DNA of 64,000 nt from a virus. Below the pieces are notes generated by a model. The model had not been told where the DNA came from, searched no databases, and saw nothing but the letters and a program-made list of their open reading frames with translations. The number at the start of each line of letters is the position of its first letter. Position 1 is the first letter of the stretch. Shown one piece after another: positions 33,290-41,515 of this stretch. The position numbers and the translations under genes are program-made. Where the stretch lies: positions 1-64,000 of the IMG/VR virus record IMGVR_UViG_3300032289_002239; one strand, 5' to 3'.

Positions 33290-34248
33290 TTTTTCTTCCA
33301 AAAGTTAAATTTGAGTTGTGCTTCTAAGTCTTTATAAACATTTTTAGACAAAACGTCTTGAACATCAATACCAGCTAAAACAGCATCATTAACGTCCTTT
33401 TCTTTTATTGTTTCTGGCCATATTACGATCGAATACCCTCGTTGAATTGCCTTTGACATTCTGTCATGGATTTCTTTATTGCGGGGTTCGTTATCATAAA
33501 CATAGACCGGGTAATAGATATTTAGATTTTTTAAATCTATATCTGCCCCACACATTGCTATTGAATTTTTTATAAAATATGAATCAAAAGGACCCTCTAA
33601 AACATAAACAAGATTTTCCTTATCTATTGAATCATAGTTATAAATTTTTGGGGCATCTTTATTAAACATAATTGTTATATATTTAATCGGAGAAGGACCT
33701 ATGGATCTACCCTGAACTCCGATTAAAGCCTTATTATAGTACAAAGGTATTACTATTCTAGGCTCAGATTTTAAGTTGGGTTCTTCAGTAATTGAGTTAA
33801 CCCATTTACTGAAATCATCCGCATAATAATATAAATTAGGATCTAACTTCCTCTTCTCCAAGTATTCTTTTGCTTGAGTATCAGAAGATGCTTTTGGCAA
33901 AGAAATTTTCTCTCTAAATACCGGAGTTTTTATATCAAACTTTGGTGATTCAACAACAAAGTTTTTACCAGTAAATCCTGCTCTATATTTTTCAATTGAA
34001 AACTCCTTATAAAGAATCTGGTCAATTTCTTTTAAGAAATTATTAAACGAAATACTTATGCCACAATTATGGCATTTATAATTTGTGTTATTGTTTACAG
34101 GATATAAATAACCTCTGGCTTTTCTCTTAGACCTGGATGAATCTCCACAAAAAGGACATCTAAAATTATAAAGTTTTGGTTTTACTTTTTTATAATTTTG
34201 TAGCCTTGAAGAAACTCGTTCAATAAAACTCTCATCAATAAAATCCAC
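33286..34248 (-). CDS. DNA primase (gp61-like)
   Basis: In this 320 aa protein, FRCPFCGDSSRSKRKARGYL and YKCHNCG form the zinc-binding domain, VYVLEGPFDSYFI the Toprim Glu motif, and YVYDNEPRN the second Toprim acidic pair. It works with the gp41 helicase at the replication fork. An early promoter (34282-34310) lies within the end of the preceding gene. Confidence 0.9.
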   Translation of the reverse strand: MDFIDESFIERVSSRLQNYKKVKPKLYNFRCPFCGDSSRSKRKARGYLYPVNNNTNYKCHNCGISISFNNFLKEIDQILYKEFSIEKYRAGFTGKNFVVESPKFDIKTPVFREKISLPKASSDTQAKEYLEKRKLDPNLYYYADDFSKWVNSITEEPNLKSEPRIVIPLYYNKALIGVQGRSIGPSPIKYITIMFNKDAPKIYNYDSIDKENLVYVLEGPFDSYFIKNSIAMCGADIDLKNLNIYYPVYVYDNEPRNKEIHDRMSKAIQRGYSIVIWPETIKEKDVNDAVLAGIDVQDVLSKNVYKDLEAQLKFNFWKKK

Positions 34249-34262
34249 AATATAAAAACTTT

Positions 34263-34742
34263 TTATCGAGCTTTCAGATCTACCATAGCAGGGGGAGTTG
34301 GATTTGTCAAGGCCTTTTCCTCATCAGAAAGAATTTTAACAAAAAATCCAGAATTTTGTATAATAAATCCAATAAATAACGCACAAGCCGCAACAGCAGC
34401 CAACTTTAAGTTAATGTTTGTTTGGTCATCTTCTACTTTAGTTAGCCTTTTGTCTAAGTTTTGCTCTACCTTTTCTAGGGTAGCATTAACTTTATGAATT
34501 TCATTTAAAACATTTTTGTGATCTTCCTCCATTTTTTTATAAATATTATCTATTTTACCATTTATACTTCTTTCTGATTTTTCCCTAACTTCAAATTTTT
34601 CTTCATGCACAGCAATCATTTTAGTCAAGTTAATATTGACTTGACTAATTTTTTCTATTGCATCATCAACTTTTAGAAATATTTCCTTTAGGTCTGATAC
34701 TCTTTGCTCTAAAACAGCGACTCTTATTAAATCTTCTGACAT
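34263..34742 (-). CDS. Coiled-coil membrane protein, 159 aa
   Basis: Residues about 5-110 form a long charged coiled coil (VLEQRVSDLKEIFLKVDDAI and similar heptads). Then one transmembrane helix (LAAVAACALFIGFIIQN) and a short tail. It could be a lysis or tail-associated protein. An early promoter for the next gene is embedded in its last codons. Confidence 0.65.
   Translation of the reverse strand: MSEDLIRVAVLEQRVSDLKEIFLKVDDAIEKISQVNINLTKMIAVHEEKFEVREKSERSINGKIDNIYKKMEEDHKNVLNEIHKVNATLEKVEQNLDKRLTKVEDDQTNINLKLAAVAACALFIGFIIQNSGFFVKILSDEEKALTNPTPPAMVDLKAR
34282..34310 (-). promoter_or_regulatory. Intragenic early promoter for primase/nrdAB
   Basis: Minus strand TTGACA (34305-34310), a 17-base spacer ending CTGC, then TATGGT (34282-34287), inside the end of the coiled-coil gene and 34 bases before the primase ATG. 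Confidence 0.55.
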
Positions 34743-34793
34743 GGTTGCTTAAAGTGGGAGATTATTTATTCACTTTAGCATTAATTATATTAA

Positions 34794-35039
34794 TTATTTA
34801 GTAATTAACCCAAGAGAGGTAAGTAACATTCTATATTTTTTAACGAATGGATTACGAACATCGAGCCTTCCATTTCTTCTTACAGGAAGCCCAAACATTG
34901 GTTGAGTATAGCCCGCAGTAGGACCTTCTTTAGGGGAAAGCTCACCAAATCCCCCAGATTGACCCGGCGCGTTTGCCACAGTCATTTCCTCTCTCACTAG
35001 TTTTATAATTTCTTCGATTTTATAATTATTAAAATCCAT
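34794..35039 (-). CDS. Small structural-type protein, 81 aa
   Basis: It is read from ATG 35039 (MDFNNYKIEEIIKLVREEMT), downstream of the CTAAATA at 35069-35075. It contains ANAPGQSGGFGELSPKEGPT, AGYTQPM and RNPFVKKYRM, a pattern typical of small cyanophage virion proteins. The longer frame to 35108 would include the promoter and is less likely. Confidence 0.65.
   Translation of the reverse strand: MDFNNYKIEEIIKLVREEMTVANAPGQSGGFGELSPKEGPTAGYTQPMFGLPVRRNGRLDVRNPFVKKYRMLLTSLGLITK
34795..34801 (-). promoter_or_regulatory. Late promoter overlapping a stop codon
   Basis: CTAAATA contains the TAA of the 34794-35039 gene and points at the coiled-coil gene at 34742. Confidence 0.5.
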
Positions 35040-35068
35040 AGAAAGTTTTAAAATTATATAGCTCAGTC

Positions 35069-35075
35069 TATTTAG
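35069..35075 (-). promoter_or_regulatory. Late promoter
   Basis: CTAAATA on the minus strand, 30 bases before ATG 35039. Confidence 0.5.
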
Positions 35076-35146
35076 TAAAGTTATGTTAAATATAGTAATA
35101 AAAAACAATAAAATTTTACAAACTCTATTGATTTTCTAACGGTGAC

Positions 35147-35527
35147 TTAGTTATTAGTCAGCTCTTGTAATTTTTCCATACAAAATATATCTATTTCAAT
35201 ATCATGTATAAAACACTTAGGATAATCAGGTAATCTGTTGAGAAATACAACAAAAGTCTTAATAGTATTCCAAAGTTCTTTTGGAACCTTAAAAAACAGC
35301 ATTGGAGTTGCTGCATCTCCAAAAATATTATAAAGTATAATAAAATGTTTAAGTATTAGCTGCATTTTTAAAATGCCAGTATTGCTATACTTTGTTAAAT
35401 GTCTTTTAATATATTTAAAATGATTTAAATCTTTATGAAAATCTTCTTCGGTTAAACCTTGTGGATTATTATAATTTTTTATTGCAAAAAGAAGAAAATT
35501 TTCTTCATTCAATTCATTAAAGAACAT
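35147..35527 (-). CDS. Hypothetical protein, 126 aa
   Basis: It starts MFFNELNEENFLLFAIKNYN and has a hydrophobic middle (KHFIILYNIFGDAATPMLFF). It resembles short DUF-type cyanophage proteins with the ML..VPKELW motif. It lies between virion-type genes with similar orientation. The function is unknown. Confidence 0.65.
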   Translation of the reverse strand: MFFNELNEENFLLFAIKNYNNPQGLTEEDFHKDLNHFKYIKRHLTKYSNTGILKMQLILKHFIILYNIFGDAATPMLFFKVPKELWNTIKTFVVFLNRLPDYPKCFIHDIEIDIFCMEKLQELTNN

Positions 35528-35536
35528 TATTAATTA

Positions 35537-36052
35537 TCAAGCAGGAGGATAAACAGGTGTATTTCCAGTTTCTATTCCAGACATTGCGACTAGAGTTTCA
35601 GCCTTAACTCTAAGTTGACCATCACACATATAAGTTGTAACACCTACCCAGCCTTGGTGTGTAATCTCATATCTAGTAGTTTTTGATGCGGCGGCTCCAC
35701 CTTCAGCAACACCATAAACATATGCGTCGTAATTAGTATTACGTTCACCGTAATATGGATCTAATGTAGTATACTTTGGAAGTTGGCTAATTGAAAACGC
35801 GGTAGATGCAATCGCGGATCCACTTAGATTAGTAGTGCTTGCAATAGAGAGTTGAGTAGTGCTTGCGATACCAACAATTACAGCATCACCGAAATGAACA
35901 CCCGCTCTATCGCCAAACCGAATTACATCACCAGTACTAGCAGCTCCGGTTTGACCAAAAGAAGTACCTGCGCCGGTAACAACTAAAGTAGAATAATTGA
36001 GAGATACTGTTCCGTTAGAACCAATATTGTCTTTTGATCCCCAGAGAGACAT
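35537..36052 (-). CDS. Probable virion structural protein, 171 aa
   Basis: MSLWGSKDNIGSNGTVSLNY with many Gly/Ser/Thr beta repeats; VYGVAEGGAAASKTTRYEIT and TYMCDGQLRVKAETLVAMSG near the end. Proteins starting MSLWG(S/N)KD are widespread structural proteins in cyanomyoviruses. CTAAATA (36083-36089) upstream. Confidence 0.75.
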   Translation of the reverse strand: MSLWGSKDNIGSNGTVSLNYSTLVVTGAGTSFGQTGAASTGDVIRFGDRAGVHFGDAVIVGIASTTQLSIASTTNLSGSAIASTAFSISQLPKYTTLDPYYGERNTNYDAYVYGVAEGGAAASKTTRYEITHQGWVGVTTYMCDGQLRVKAETLVAMSGIETGNTPVYPPA

Positions 36053-36082
36053 AGCTATTTTCCTATTTTAAAGTTATAAAAT

Positions 36083-36128
36083 TATTTAGTAGAATTATAA
36101 ATTAAAAGGGAGGAAATTCCTCCCTTTT
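36083..36128 (-). terminator. Terminator followed by late promoter
   Basis: AAAAGGGAGGAATTTCCTCC-type hairpin with a T-tract (36104-36128, minus strand) ends the small gene upstream. CTAAATA (36083-36089) then serves the structural gene at 36052. Confidence 0.75.
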
Positions 36129-36131
36129 TCA

Positions 36132-36302
36132 TCAACCTAAGAGTTTTTTGCGAACAAGATCAACGACCATGTTATCGACATCAGTATCGGTAGACTTGGC
36201 ATAACGATCTAAAAGATGAACAACAAATTCTTTTACTTCTCTGGATTGCCAGAAATAATCAACTACTTTTTGAGCGAAAATGAGAACTAGATTGAATTTC
36301 AT
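36132..36302 (-). CDS. Small conserved-type protein, 56 aa
   Basis: GGGAG precedes ATG 36302. It reads MKFNLVLIFAQKVVDYFWQS then VVHLLDRYAKSTDTDVDN. A regular terminator follows directly. It fits short conserved proteins of cyanophages and the function is unknown. Confidence 0.7.
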   Translation of the reverse strand: MKFNLVLIFAQKVVDYFWQSREVKEFVVHLLDRYAKSTDTDVDNMVVDLVRKKLLG

Positions 36303-36344
36303 TTTTGAATCTCCCTTTTTAGTAGTGGGTATAGTTATTTAGGA

Positions 36345-37754
36345 TTAATAATTTTCTCTGACAAATTCAATTACCTTTTCGGCTAATTCTTCTTTTTTCT
36401 CTGGGATTCCTCCATGAGAAGTTTTAGCATACTTACGAATTTGTTTTTCTGACATTGTATCAACAATTTTTAAAACCTCTTTGCTAACTTTATTTCTTGA
36501 GGTTTCACCGCGCTTTACTGAAAGAGCCAGACCAAAAAGTTTTTGTTGTTGCTCAGAAACAGCCTTCTCATAAAGTTCTTCATATTCTTCATAAAGCTCA
36601 TCCCATGTATATTCAGAAAGATCATACCCTTCTTGAAGGAGATCTTCTACCCATTCCCTGAATTGAGAATTTCCGCGAGAAAAAAAACTACCTAGAGCAG
36701 CGCCCGCGCCCCCGCCTAATTGTTGAGCAATAGTCCCACCAGATTTTTTAATATCCATTGCTTTACTATGCCCTTTAAGGGCGGAGAGGACCCCTCTAGC
36801 AACAGTATCTTTAAGTCTATCTGCTACTTCTTTTCTTTTTTTTGCTGATTTTAAATTATCAATAATTCTTTGTTGACCTGGGGGAAGATTTGTTTTTTTA
36901 TTTGAAAAATTTATAGATAACTGGCCAGGAGATGGAGAACGTTCTGTTTCACTATCTGAAGATGATTTAGATGGAGTGTGTTTAATGACAGAAGCAGATC
37001 CGGTTTGACTTGTTATTTTTGGAGATTTTCTCGCTTTTCCTTTACTTGTAAGAAGTTCTCCTTGTACGGCTTCTTCACAGATGATATTATAACCAAACTC
37101 TAAGACCCACTCAGAAAATTCTTCAACACCAATTTCATCAATGAGATTTTGAATTTCATCAAGTGTCAGCCCCTCCTCACAAAGATAATCAGAAACAATA
37201 TTAATAGACTCTTGAATAAAGTCCTCATCTAATTCTTCAACGTCAAGTAAAAATGATTCGGTTTTAACTTCTGGATTAATTGTTACAACCGGATTTTTAC
37301 CATTGTAATTGTTAACATTTTTTTCTTTAATTTGTTTCTGCTCTTCGGAATCAACAATTTCCCAAAGAGTATTTTCGTCAATAGTATCTCGCCAGCTATA
37401 ATACCGACTTTCCTTTACTGATTTTTTCTTTTTCTTAGTAGAGTTTTCTTCTTCCTCTTCGTCTTCCTCTTCTTCCTCTTCTTCCTCTTCGTCTTCCTCT
37501 TCTTCGTCTTCTTTGTTAATTGCTTTGGATCTTACTTTTCTTCTGTTTGATAAATATGAATCAGTTTCATCTGAATCCCCATCATTATCAATGTCATCAT
37601 CCTCTTGTCCTACAGGATCTAATCTTGGTTTTTTATACTCTTGAATCTGAACAAATTCTTCATCAATCCTTTGCTGAAGAAGGTTATTGTGAGAAACTTC
37701 CTCGATATATACCCTTTTCATTTCAGCAAGGGCATTGACAATTTTTTCTGACAT
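36345..37754 (-). CDS. Acidic virion-type protein with poly-Glu tract, 469 aa
   Basis: An N-terminal helix, then a 20-30 residue nearly pure Glu/Asp tract around residues 80-105 (coded near 37440-37512). The middle carries acidic domains (LDVEELDEDFIQESI, then DYLCEEGLTLDEIQNLIDEI). The C-terminal third has WVEDLLQEGYDLSEYTWDEL and a terminal SAP-like helix. The EGYDL..Y..DEL motif recurs in the 55207 protein. Probably a capsid core or internal protein. Confidence 0.65.
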   Translation of the reverse strand: MSEKIVNALAEMKRVYIEEVSHNNLLQQRIDEEFVQIQEYKKPRLDPVGQEDDDIDNDGDSDETDSYLSNRRKVRSKAINKEDEEEEDEEEEEEEEEDEEEEENSTKKKKKSVKESRYYSWRDTIDENTLWEIVDSEEQKQIKEKNVNNYNGKNPVVTINPEVKTESFLLDVEELDEDFIQESINIVSDYLCEEGLTLDEIQNLIDEIGVEEFSEWVLEFGYNIICEEAVQGELLTSKGKARKSPKITSQTGSASVIKHTPSKSSSDSETERSPSPGQLSINFSNKKTNLPPGQQRIIDNLKSAKKRKEVADRLKDTVARGVLSALKGHSKAMDIKKSGGTIAQQLGGGAGAALGSFFSRGNSQFREWVEDLLQEGYDLSEYTWDELYEEYEELYEKAVSEQQQKLFGLALSVKRGETSRNKVSKEVLKIVDTMSEKQIRKYAKTSHGGIPEKKEELAEKVIEFVRENY

Positions 37755-37761
37755 AATTCTA

Positions 37762-38982
37762 TTACTTTTTACTATTATTTAGTTTTTTTCTCTTCTCTAA
37801 AAAGTTTTGGATTACCTTTGTTCCCGTCATCTTCATTACATAATTTAGATAAGCATCTGTTCCTACTTCTCTTTGTTCTGGTGGAACTCCAGAAACATCA
37901 GTCCATTCTCTAATGTCGGTAATCCAAGATTTAAACATTACATTTAAGTTTTCATTTACGCAAATAACATAATTTGGCCCTCTTCTTATGATTTTGCCAC
38001 TCAGACCAGTATTAAAGTTTTCAATAATATCACCCGTCCTATAAATTTTTTCTTGGTAATACGCTTCTTTAAGAATCTCATAATTTTCTTCTGGTGATAT
38101 CTTCCAGGACTCTTCTTTTTCTCCACTTAGAGCTTTTTGTACAGCAGAGAAGAGATTTTTTTGTTGTTTAGGATCTAACTTTTTTGAAATGCCTCTCTGG
38201 AAAGAGAAAAAATCATCTTCAGAGGCGGCTTTTCTCAAGGCTGCTGATGATGTTGGATTCGGGCTATTTTCTAAATCAGGATCTTCACTATCAAGTGGAA
38301 TTATTTTAATATCTTGTAAATCATAAATTTCCCCATTATATTGTTTTGATAGACGCTCAAATTCGGCTTTTCGTTTTGAACCAGTGACTAAATTAACTGC
38401 ATCATAACCATCAAGATCTGCTCTTTTTAGGACATCAAAAATAGTTTTCATATCATCATTGTTAATAATATTTTCATCAAATTGAGGATATGATTTTCTC
38501 ATATAAAAAATTTTTGTTTTGGGATCTAACGGATTAGCAAGATCTCCAGTCATTCTAGATGGATATATTTTTAAATCCCCCCCTTGGGCTATTTGTTTGG
38601 CTTTTCTTAATAACTTTTCATGTCCAATTGTTGGTGGATTAAATCTACCAAATACAGCCGTGAGGACATTAAAAACTTCCGGTTCTGGTGCGGCAGGTTG
38701 TTCCTCTGGCTGCGGTGCTTGCCTTTGCGGTGTAACTCTCTTTTGTAGGGGCTCATCTTGTCTCAGAGAAGGTCTTGTTGCTGGAGGAGCAGCTTGAGAC
38801 TTTTCGGCTGATGACGATTTCTTTTTTACAAATACCAAATCACCCTTTACTGTTTTTGCAACAACTCTATTTGCAGAGTCAACCCAGTATCCATGTCCAT
38901 CGCTTTTGAGGTTAAGCTGAGATGCTTTTTGGCTGGCTCTAGATGCTCTGGCTTCTAATATAAATTCAAGGTATTTTTTCAT
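37762..38982 (-). CDS. Nucleotidyltransferase-domain virion-type protein, 406 aa
   Basis: The N-terminal region is basic and Pro/Gln rich. From about residue 108, LTAVFGRFNPPTIGHEKLLR gives the HxGH cytidylyltransferase-like nucleotide-binding loop, and NLVTGSKRKAEFERL plus SSAALRKAA resemble the second motif. The C-terminus has MKMTGTKVIQNFLEKRK. Such proteins occur among cyanophage structural genes. The substrate is unknown; a maturation role is possible. Confidence 0.65.
   Translation of the reverse strand: MKKYLEFILEARASRASQKASQLNLKSDGHGYWVDSANRVVAKTVKGDLVFVKKKSSSAEKSQAAPPATRPSLRQDEPLQKRVTPQRQAPQPEEQPAAPEPEVFNVLTAVFGRFNPPTIGHEKLLRKAKQIAQGGDLKIYPSRMTGDLANPLDPKTKIFYMRKSYPQFDENIINNDDMKTIFDVLKRADLDGYDAVNLVTGSKRKAEFERLSKQYNGEIYDLQDIKIIPLDSEDPDLENSPNPTSSAALRKAASEDDFFSFQRGISKKLDPKQQKNLFSAVQKALSGEKEESWKISPEENYEILKEAYYQEKIYRTGDIIENFNTGLSGKIIRRGPNYVICVNENLNVMFKSWITDIREWTDVSGVPPEQREVGTDAYLNYVMKMTGTKVIQNFLEKRKKLNNSKK
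37776..37782 (-). promoter_or_regulatory. Late promoter motif at the end of the 36345-37754 intergene
   Basis: CTAAATA on the minus strand inside the end of the nucleotidyltransferase gene, about 22 bases before ATG 37754. Confidence 0.45.
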
Positions 38983-38992
38983 TTTTATTATA

Positions 38993-39574
38993 TTACCCGT
39001 TACGGGTTCTTACTCCTCTTGTTCCACCAGATCTTGCCTGATTTGTTCCCCCCGCCCCAGAAACAGCTTTATCAGTAAATCTATCTCCAACTAGTTCAGA
39101 TGTTCGAGTTCTTCCGCTATCTACACTTTGTCTGCCTCTTGATTCTGGAGAGGTTCCGGTTAAAATAGTAGCCGCTCTAGAATATTTTCCAGTATCTGTT
39201 CTTTGTATTCCTGCTGTTGTTCCAATAGTAGAAATTTGATCTCCAGGTTTTTGAACTCTTCTACCACCCCGTCCAGTTGGAGTTGGTGATAATCCTTTAC
39301 TTGTTTTTGGCCGCTGTGCTGATTCTGCAGATGCAGGACCTCTAAGACCTTTTATTTTTTTTGTAAGATGAAGAATGAGTTTTGGATTCGGAGATCGTTT
39401 AGATAATTCCTGTCTCAGTTGTCTATTAGATGTATTTATTAAATCTGTTGCAGAAATTTCAGCTTCAATTAAATAATTATAAAACTCATCACTAACGCTT
39501 TCTAGGATTTTTATGGCCTCAGATTGTGTATTACAATATTTTTCTTCAACAAGAAAATTGACTAACTTGCGCAT
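38993..39574 (-). CDS. Probable virion-associated protein, 193 aa
   Basis: The N-terminal domain, LVNFLVEEKYCNTQSEAIKI then LESVSDEFYNYLIEA, is shared in pattern with the 54810 protein. A long Arg/Gly/Ser/Thr-rich disordered tail follows (SPTPTGRGGRRVQKPGDQ). Likely an internal virion or scaffold-core protein. Confidence 0.6.
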   Translation of the reverse strand: MRKLVNFLVEEKYCNTQSEAIKILESVSDEFYNYLIEAEISATDLINTSNRQLRQELSKRSPNPKLILHLTKKIKGLRGPASAESAQRPKTSKGLSPTPTGRGGRRVQKPGDQISTIGTTAGIQRTDTGKYSRAATILTGTSPESRGRQSVDSGRTRTSELVGDRFTDKAVSGAGGTNQARSGGTRGVRTRNG

Positions 39575-39594
39575 TTTACTAAATTTATTTTAGT

Positions 39595-39629
39595 TATTTA
39601 GTAATAAAAAAGCGCCTAAAAGGCGCTTT
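39595..39629 (-). terminator. Terminator and late promoter
   Basis: AAAGCGCCTTTTAGGCGCTT with a T-tract (39606-39629, minus strand) ends the endonuclease gene. CTAAATA (39595-39601) drives the 39574 gene. Confidence 0.75.
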
Positions 39630-39633
39630 GGTT

Positions 39634-40563
39634 TTATTCATTGGAGTGATATCGTTTAGGCCAGATCACCGTAAACTTATCGGTCAGGGTTCTTGCAAAC
39701 TTTTCTTTTAATTTGTCTATTTGGTAACTTTCTTTTATTGTTAGTTTACTCTTTTTCCATGGTGTGGCTTTTTGGTCACCTCTTTCGATAACATCATGTT
39801 CGGTATAATGAAACGGGCCATTATATTCTAAAATCTCGATTATATGGTCTTTATTTCCTCTAAATCCAGGCTCAAAAACAACCAGGTCATAAAGAACCCA
39901 TCTATCTTTTATATAATAACCCCACTCAAATAATTGATTCTCTTTATCAGAAAATGCACACTGGTCTAATGAGTACCCTCTTTCGTTTATATAGTTTCTT
40001 ATGAAGTCTCTGGCTTCTAGACTGTGATTAGTTATACAGAAAGTATTGTTTTTTATTCTAGTTCCGACAGATTTTTGTGCTATTTCTGGAATTTTCATGG
40101 CACAAGAAACGCCATATTTTTTTAGGTTTGATTGGAAAATTTTTTCCTTTACTATAGGCGATTGCGTTCCATATTCACAGCCATAATTTTTTAAAGACGT
40201 TTCAACCTTTTTTTGATGTATTTCTGGAGATTGTGATGGGTTTTCTACTCCATAGAGTTTTAGATTCGTTTGTTTTATTTTTTCTTTTACTTGTTCATTT
40301 TGAAATGGATTTTTACAACCATATTTTTCTAGATTAGTTTCACTCGCCTTTATTTTAGAGCATTTTTTACATCCAGAATAACCCCTAATATGGTCTTTTG
40401 GTATCTGATAAAACTCTCCGTGTAGTGGGCAAATTATTTTCACTTTTGTGGAAGTATTTACATATTGAACTTGAGAATAATCGTAAAATTCTCCTTTATC
40501 TTGACGCCTTTCCTTAAAACGCTGGATAACTTCTTCTGTAGTTAGTTTTTTGGTACTTGCCAT
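39634..40563 (-). CDS. Putative homing endonuclease with zinc-ribbon and LxKYGVxNPxQ repeats
   Basis: About 309 aa from ATG 40563 (MASTKKLTTEEVIQRFKERR); longer frames enter the leader. It has CPLHGEF and GCKKCSKIKA (zinc-binding CxxH...CxxC region). Four copies of a 26-residue motif like NLKLYGVENPSQSPEIHQKK follow, then LYDLVVFEPGFRGNKDHIIE and ILEYNGPFHYTEHD, a possible Vsr/PD-(D/E)XK-like end. It lies between mazG and a virion gene with a mobile-type leader. Confidence 0.65.
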   Translation of the reverse strand: MASTKKLTTEEVIQRFKERRQDKGEFYDYSQVQYVNTSTKVKIICPLHGEFYQIPKDHIRGYSGCKKCSKIKASETNLEKYGCKNPFQNEQVKEKIKQTNLKLYGVENPSQSPEIHQKKVETSLKNYGCEYGTQSPIVKEKIFQSNLKKYGVSCAMKIPEIAQKSVGTRIKNNTFCITNHSLEARDFIRNYINERGYSLDQCAFSDKENQLFEWGYYIKDRWVLYDLVVFEPGFRGNKDHIIEILEYNGPFHYTEHDVIERGDQKATPWKKSKLTIKESYQIDKLKEKFARTLTDKFTVIWPKRYHSNE

Positions 40564-40570
40564 GAATATT

Positions 40571-40651
40571 TTTGGTAACGGCATTTATATTTAGTCATTA
40601 AAAAGGGGAAGAAGAAATTCTTCCCCACCTACTGAGATTGCCGTCACCAAA
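40571..40651 (-). promoter_or_regulatory. Leader of the endonuclease gene: outer repeat, terminator and late promoter
   Basis: 13-base arms (40571-40583/40639-40651, one G-U pair) enclose a GGGGAAGAA/TTCTTCCCC terminator (40605-40626) and CTAAATA (40588-40594). The CTAAATA near 40665 overlaps the mazG stop. Confidence 0.65.
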
Positions 40652-40664
40652 TAGGCACTACTAT

Positions 40665-41078
40665 TTAGACATCTCCTGGGCGACGGTTTTCAGAACGTTC
40701 GACGGAAAAGTGTCCTTCTGGATATCTTGCGGAAAGTTTCTCAAAATTACCCTGCATAAGATCCTCAAAATCTAGATCCATTGCAATACAAAATTGAGCC
40801 AAATACCAGCACTGATCATAACACTCACCAATAATCCTACTTTTTACCTCATTTGAGTACGGCTTATTTTGAAAAAGAACCTTTTTAATAAGATCCACTG
40901 TTTCTCCAAGCTCGCCAATCATCCCCAAAGCAAACGTAAGTAGATGAGTCAGCTTAACCCCCTCGCCCTCAAGTTCACGAATCCGATTAATAAGAACATC
41001 AACATCCGAACTAGCCGGGCTTGTTGTCTGCTTTACAAACTCAATATATTCAGTGCTGTTAATTTTTTGGTTAGTCAT
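40665..41078 (-). CDS. mazG: MazG-like nucleotide pyrophosphohydrolase
   Basis: About 137 aa from ATG 41078. It contains LLTFALGMIGELGETVDLIK and SRIIGECYDQCWYLAQFC, the EExxE...ExxD MazG pattern. The family hydrolyses NTPs/dNTPs and in cyanophages is often linked to stringent-response or nucleotide balance. An intragenic early promoter in the gp41 C-terminal gene points at it. Confidence 0.82.
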   Translation of the reverse strand: MTNQKINSTEYIEFVKQTTSPASSDVDVLINRIRELEGEGVKLTHLLTFALGMIGELGETVDLIKKVLFQNKPYSNEVKSRIIGECYDQCWYLAQFCIAMDLDFEDLMQGNFEKLSARYPEGHFSVERSENRRPGDV

Positions 41079-41083
41079 AATAA

Positions 41084-41515
41084 TCAATTAAAGTTAATAG
41101 TTTTAAATTTAGATTTTAGATCAATAATTTCTGCTGGATCGCTAGTGGCTCCAATCAAGTCTTCTTGGGCCGCCTGCTCAACATTATACACTCTCATCTT
41201 GGATTTGTCAACTCCCACTGAGAATTTCCTGTAACGGTCCAAAGGCCCATAACGATTCTTTAGTTGTTTTATAATAATCTGATTCATCTGCTCTAGTTCC
41301 TCTGTCGAAATAAGGGCCAAAAGTAAATCAGCGGTAAAGGCGATGCCATAAGAATCCGAAACGTCTTCTAGAGATGATTCGGTTGTGGAGGACCCACTAT
41401 TATGGGTCAGAATATCATTGGCAAAAAAGAGATTATCGCCCGATACATTAATATCTATGGTCTCTCGTTCACCAATCTTTTTAATAGATACAATTTCATC
41501 TAAGCAAATTTGCAT
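41084..41515 (-). CDS. gp41 replicative helicase, C-terminal split-intein half plus C-extein
   Basis: 143 aa. Residues 1-39 (MQICLDEIVSIKKIGERETI ... FFANDILTHN) are a C-intein of the gp41-1 class with terminal HN. Ser40 (SGSSTTESS) is the +1 residue, and the remaining 104 residues are the end of the helicase. Together with the 42891 gene, trans-splicing would give a helicase of about 455 aa. The ATG overlaps the last codons of the endonuclease gene. Confidence 0.92.
   Translation of the reverse strand: MQICLDEIVSIKKIGERETIDINVSGDNLFFANDILTHNSGSSTTESSLEDVSDSYGIAFTADLLLALISTEELEQMNQIIIKQLKNRYGPLDRYRKFSVGVDKSKMRVYNVEQAAQEDLIGATSDPAEIIDLKSKFKTINFN
41183..41211 (-). promoter_or_regulatory. Intragenic consensus early promoter for mazG
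   Basis: Minus strand TTGACA (41206-41211), a 17-base spacer, TATAAT (41183-41188), inside the helicase C-extein coding region. Confidence 0.6.
41399..41515 (-). other. C-terminal half of split intein
   Basis: Codes for the 39-residue C-intein ending LTHN just before Ser of the C-extein. The N-intein partner is at 42894-43157. Confidence 0.9.

Noticed and set aside
37439-37512. Tandem GAA/GAG-rich repeat, considered as a repeat array
   Set aside because: It is in frame within the 469-aa gene and codes for a poly-Glu/Asp tract, not a CRISPR or independent repeat.
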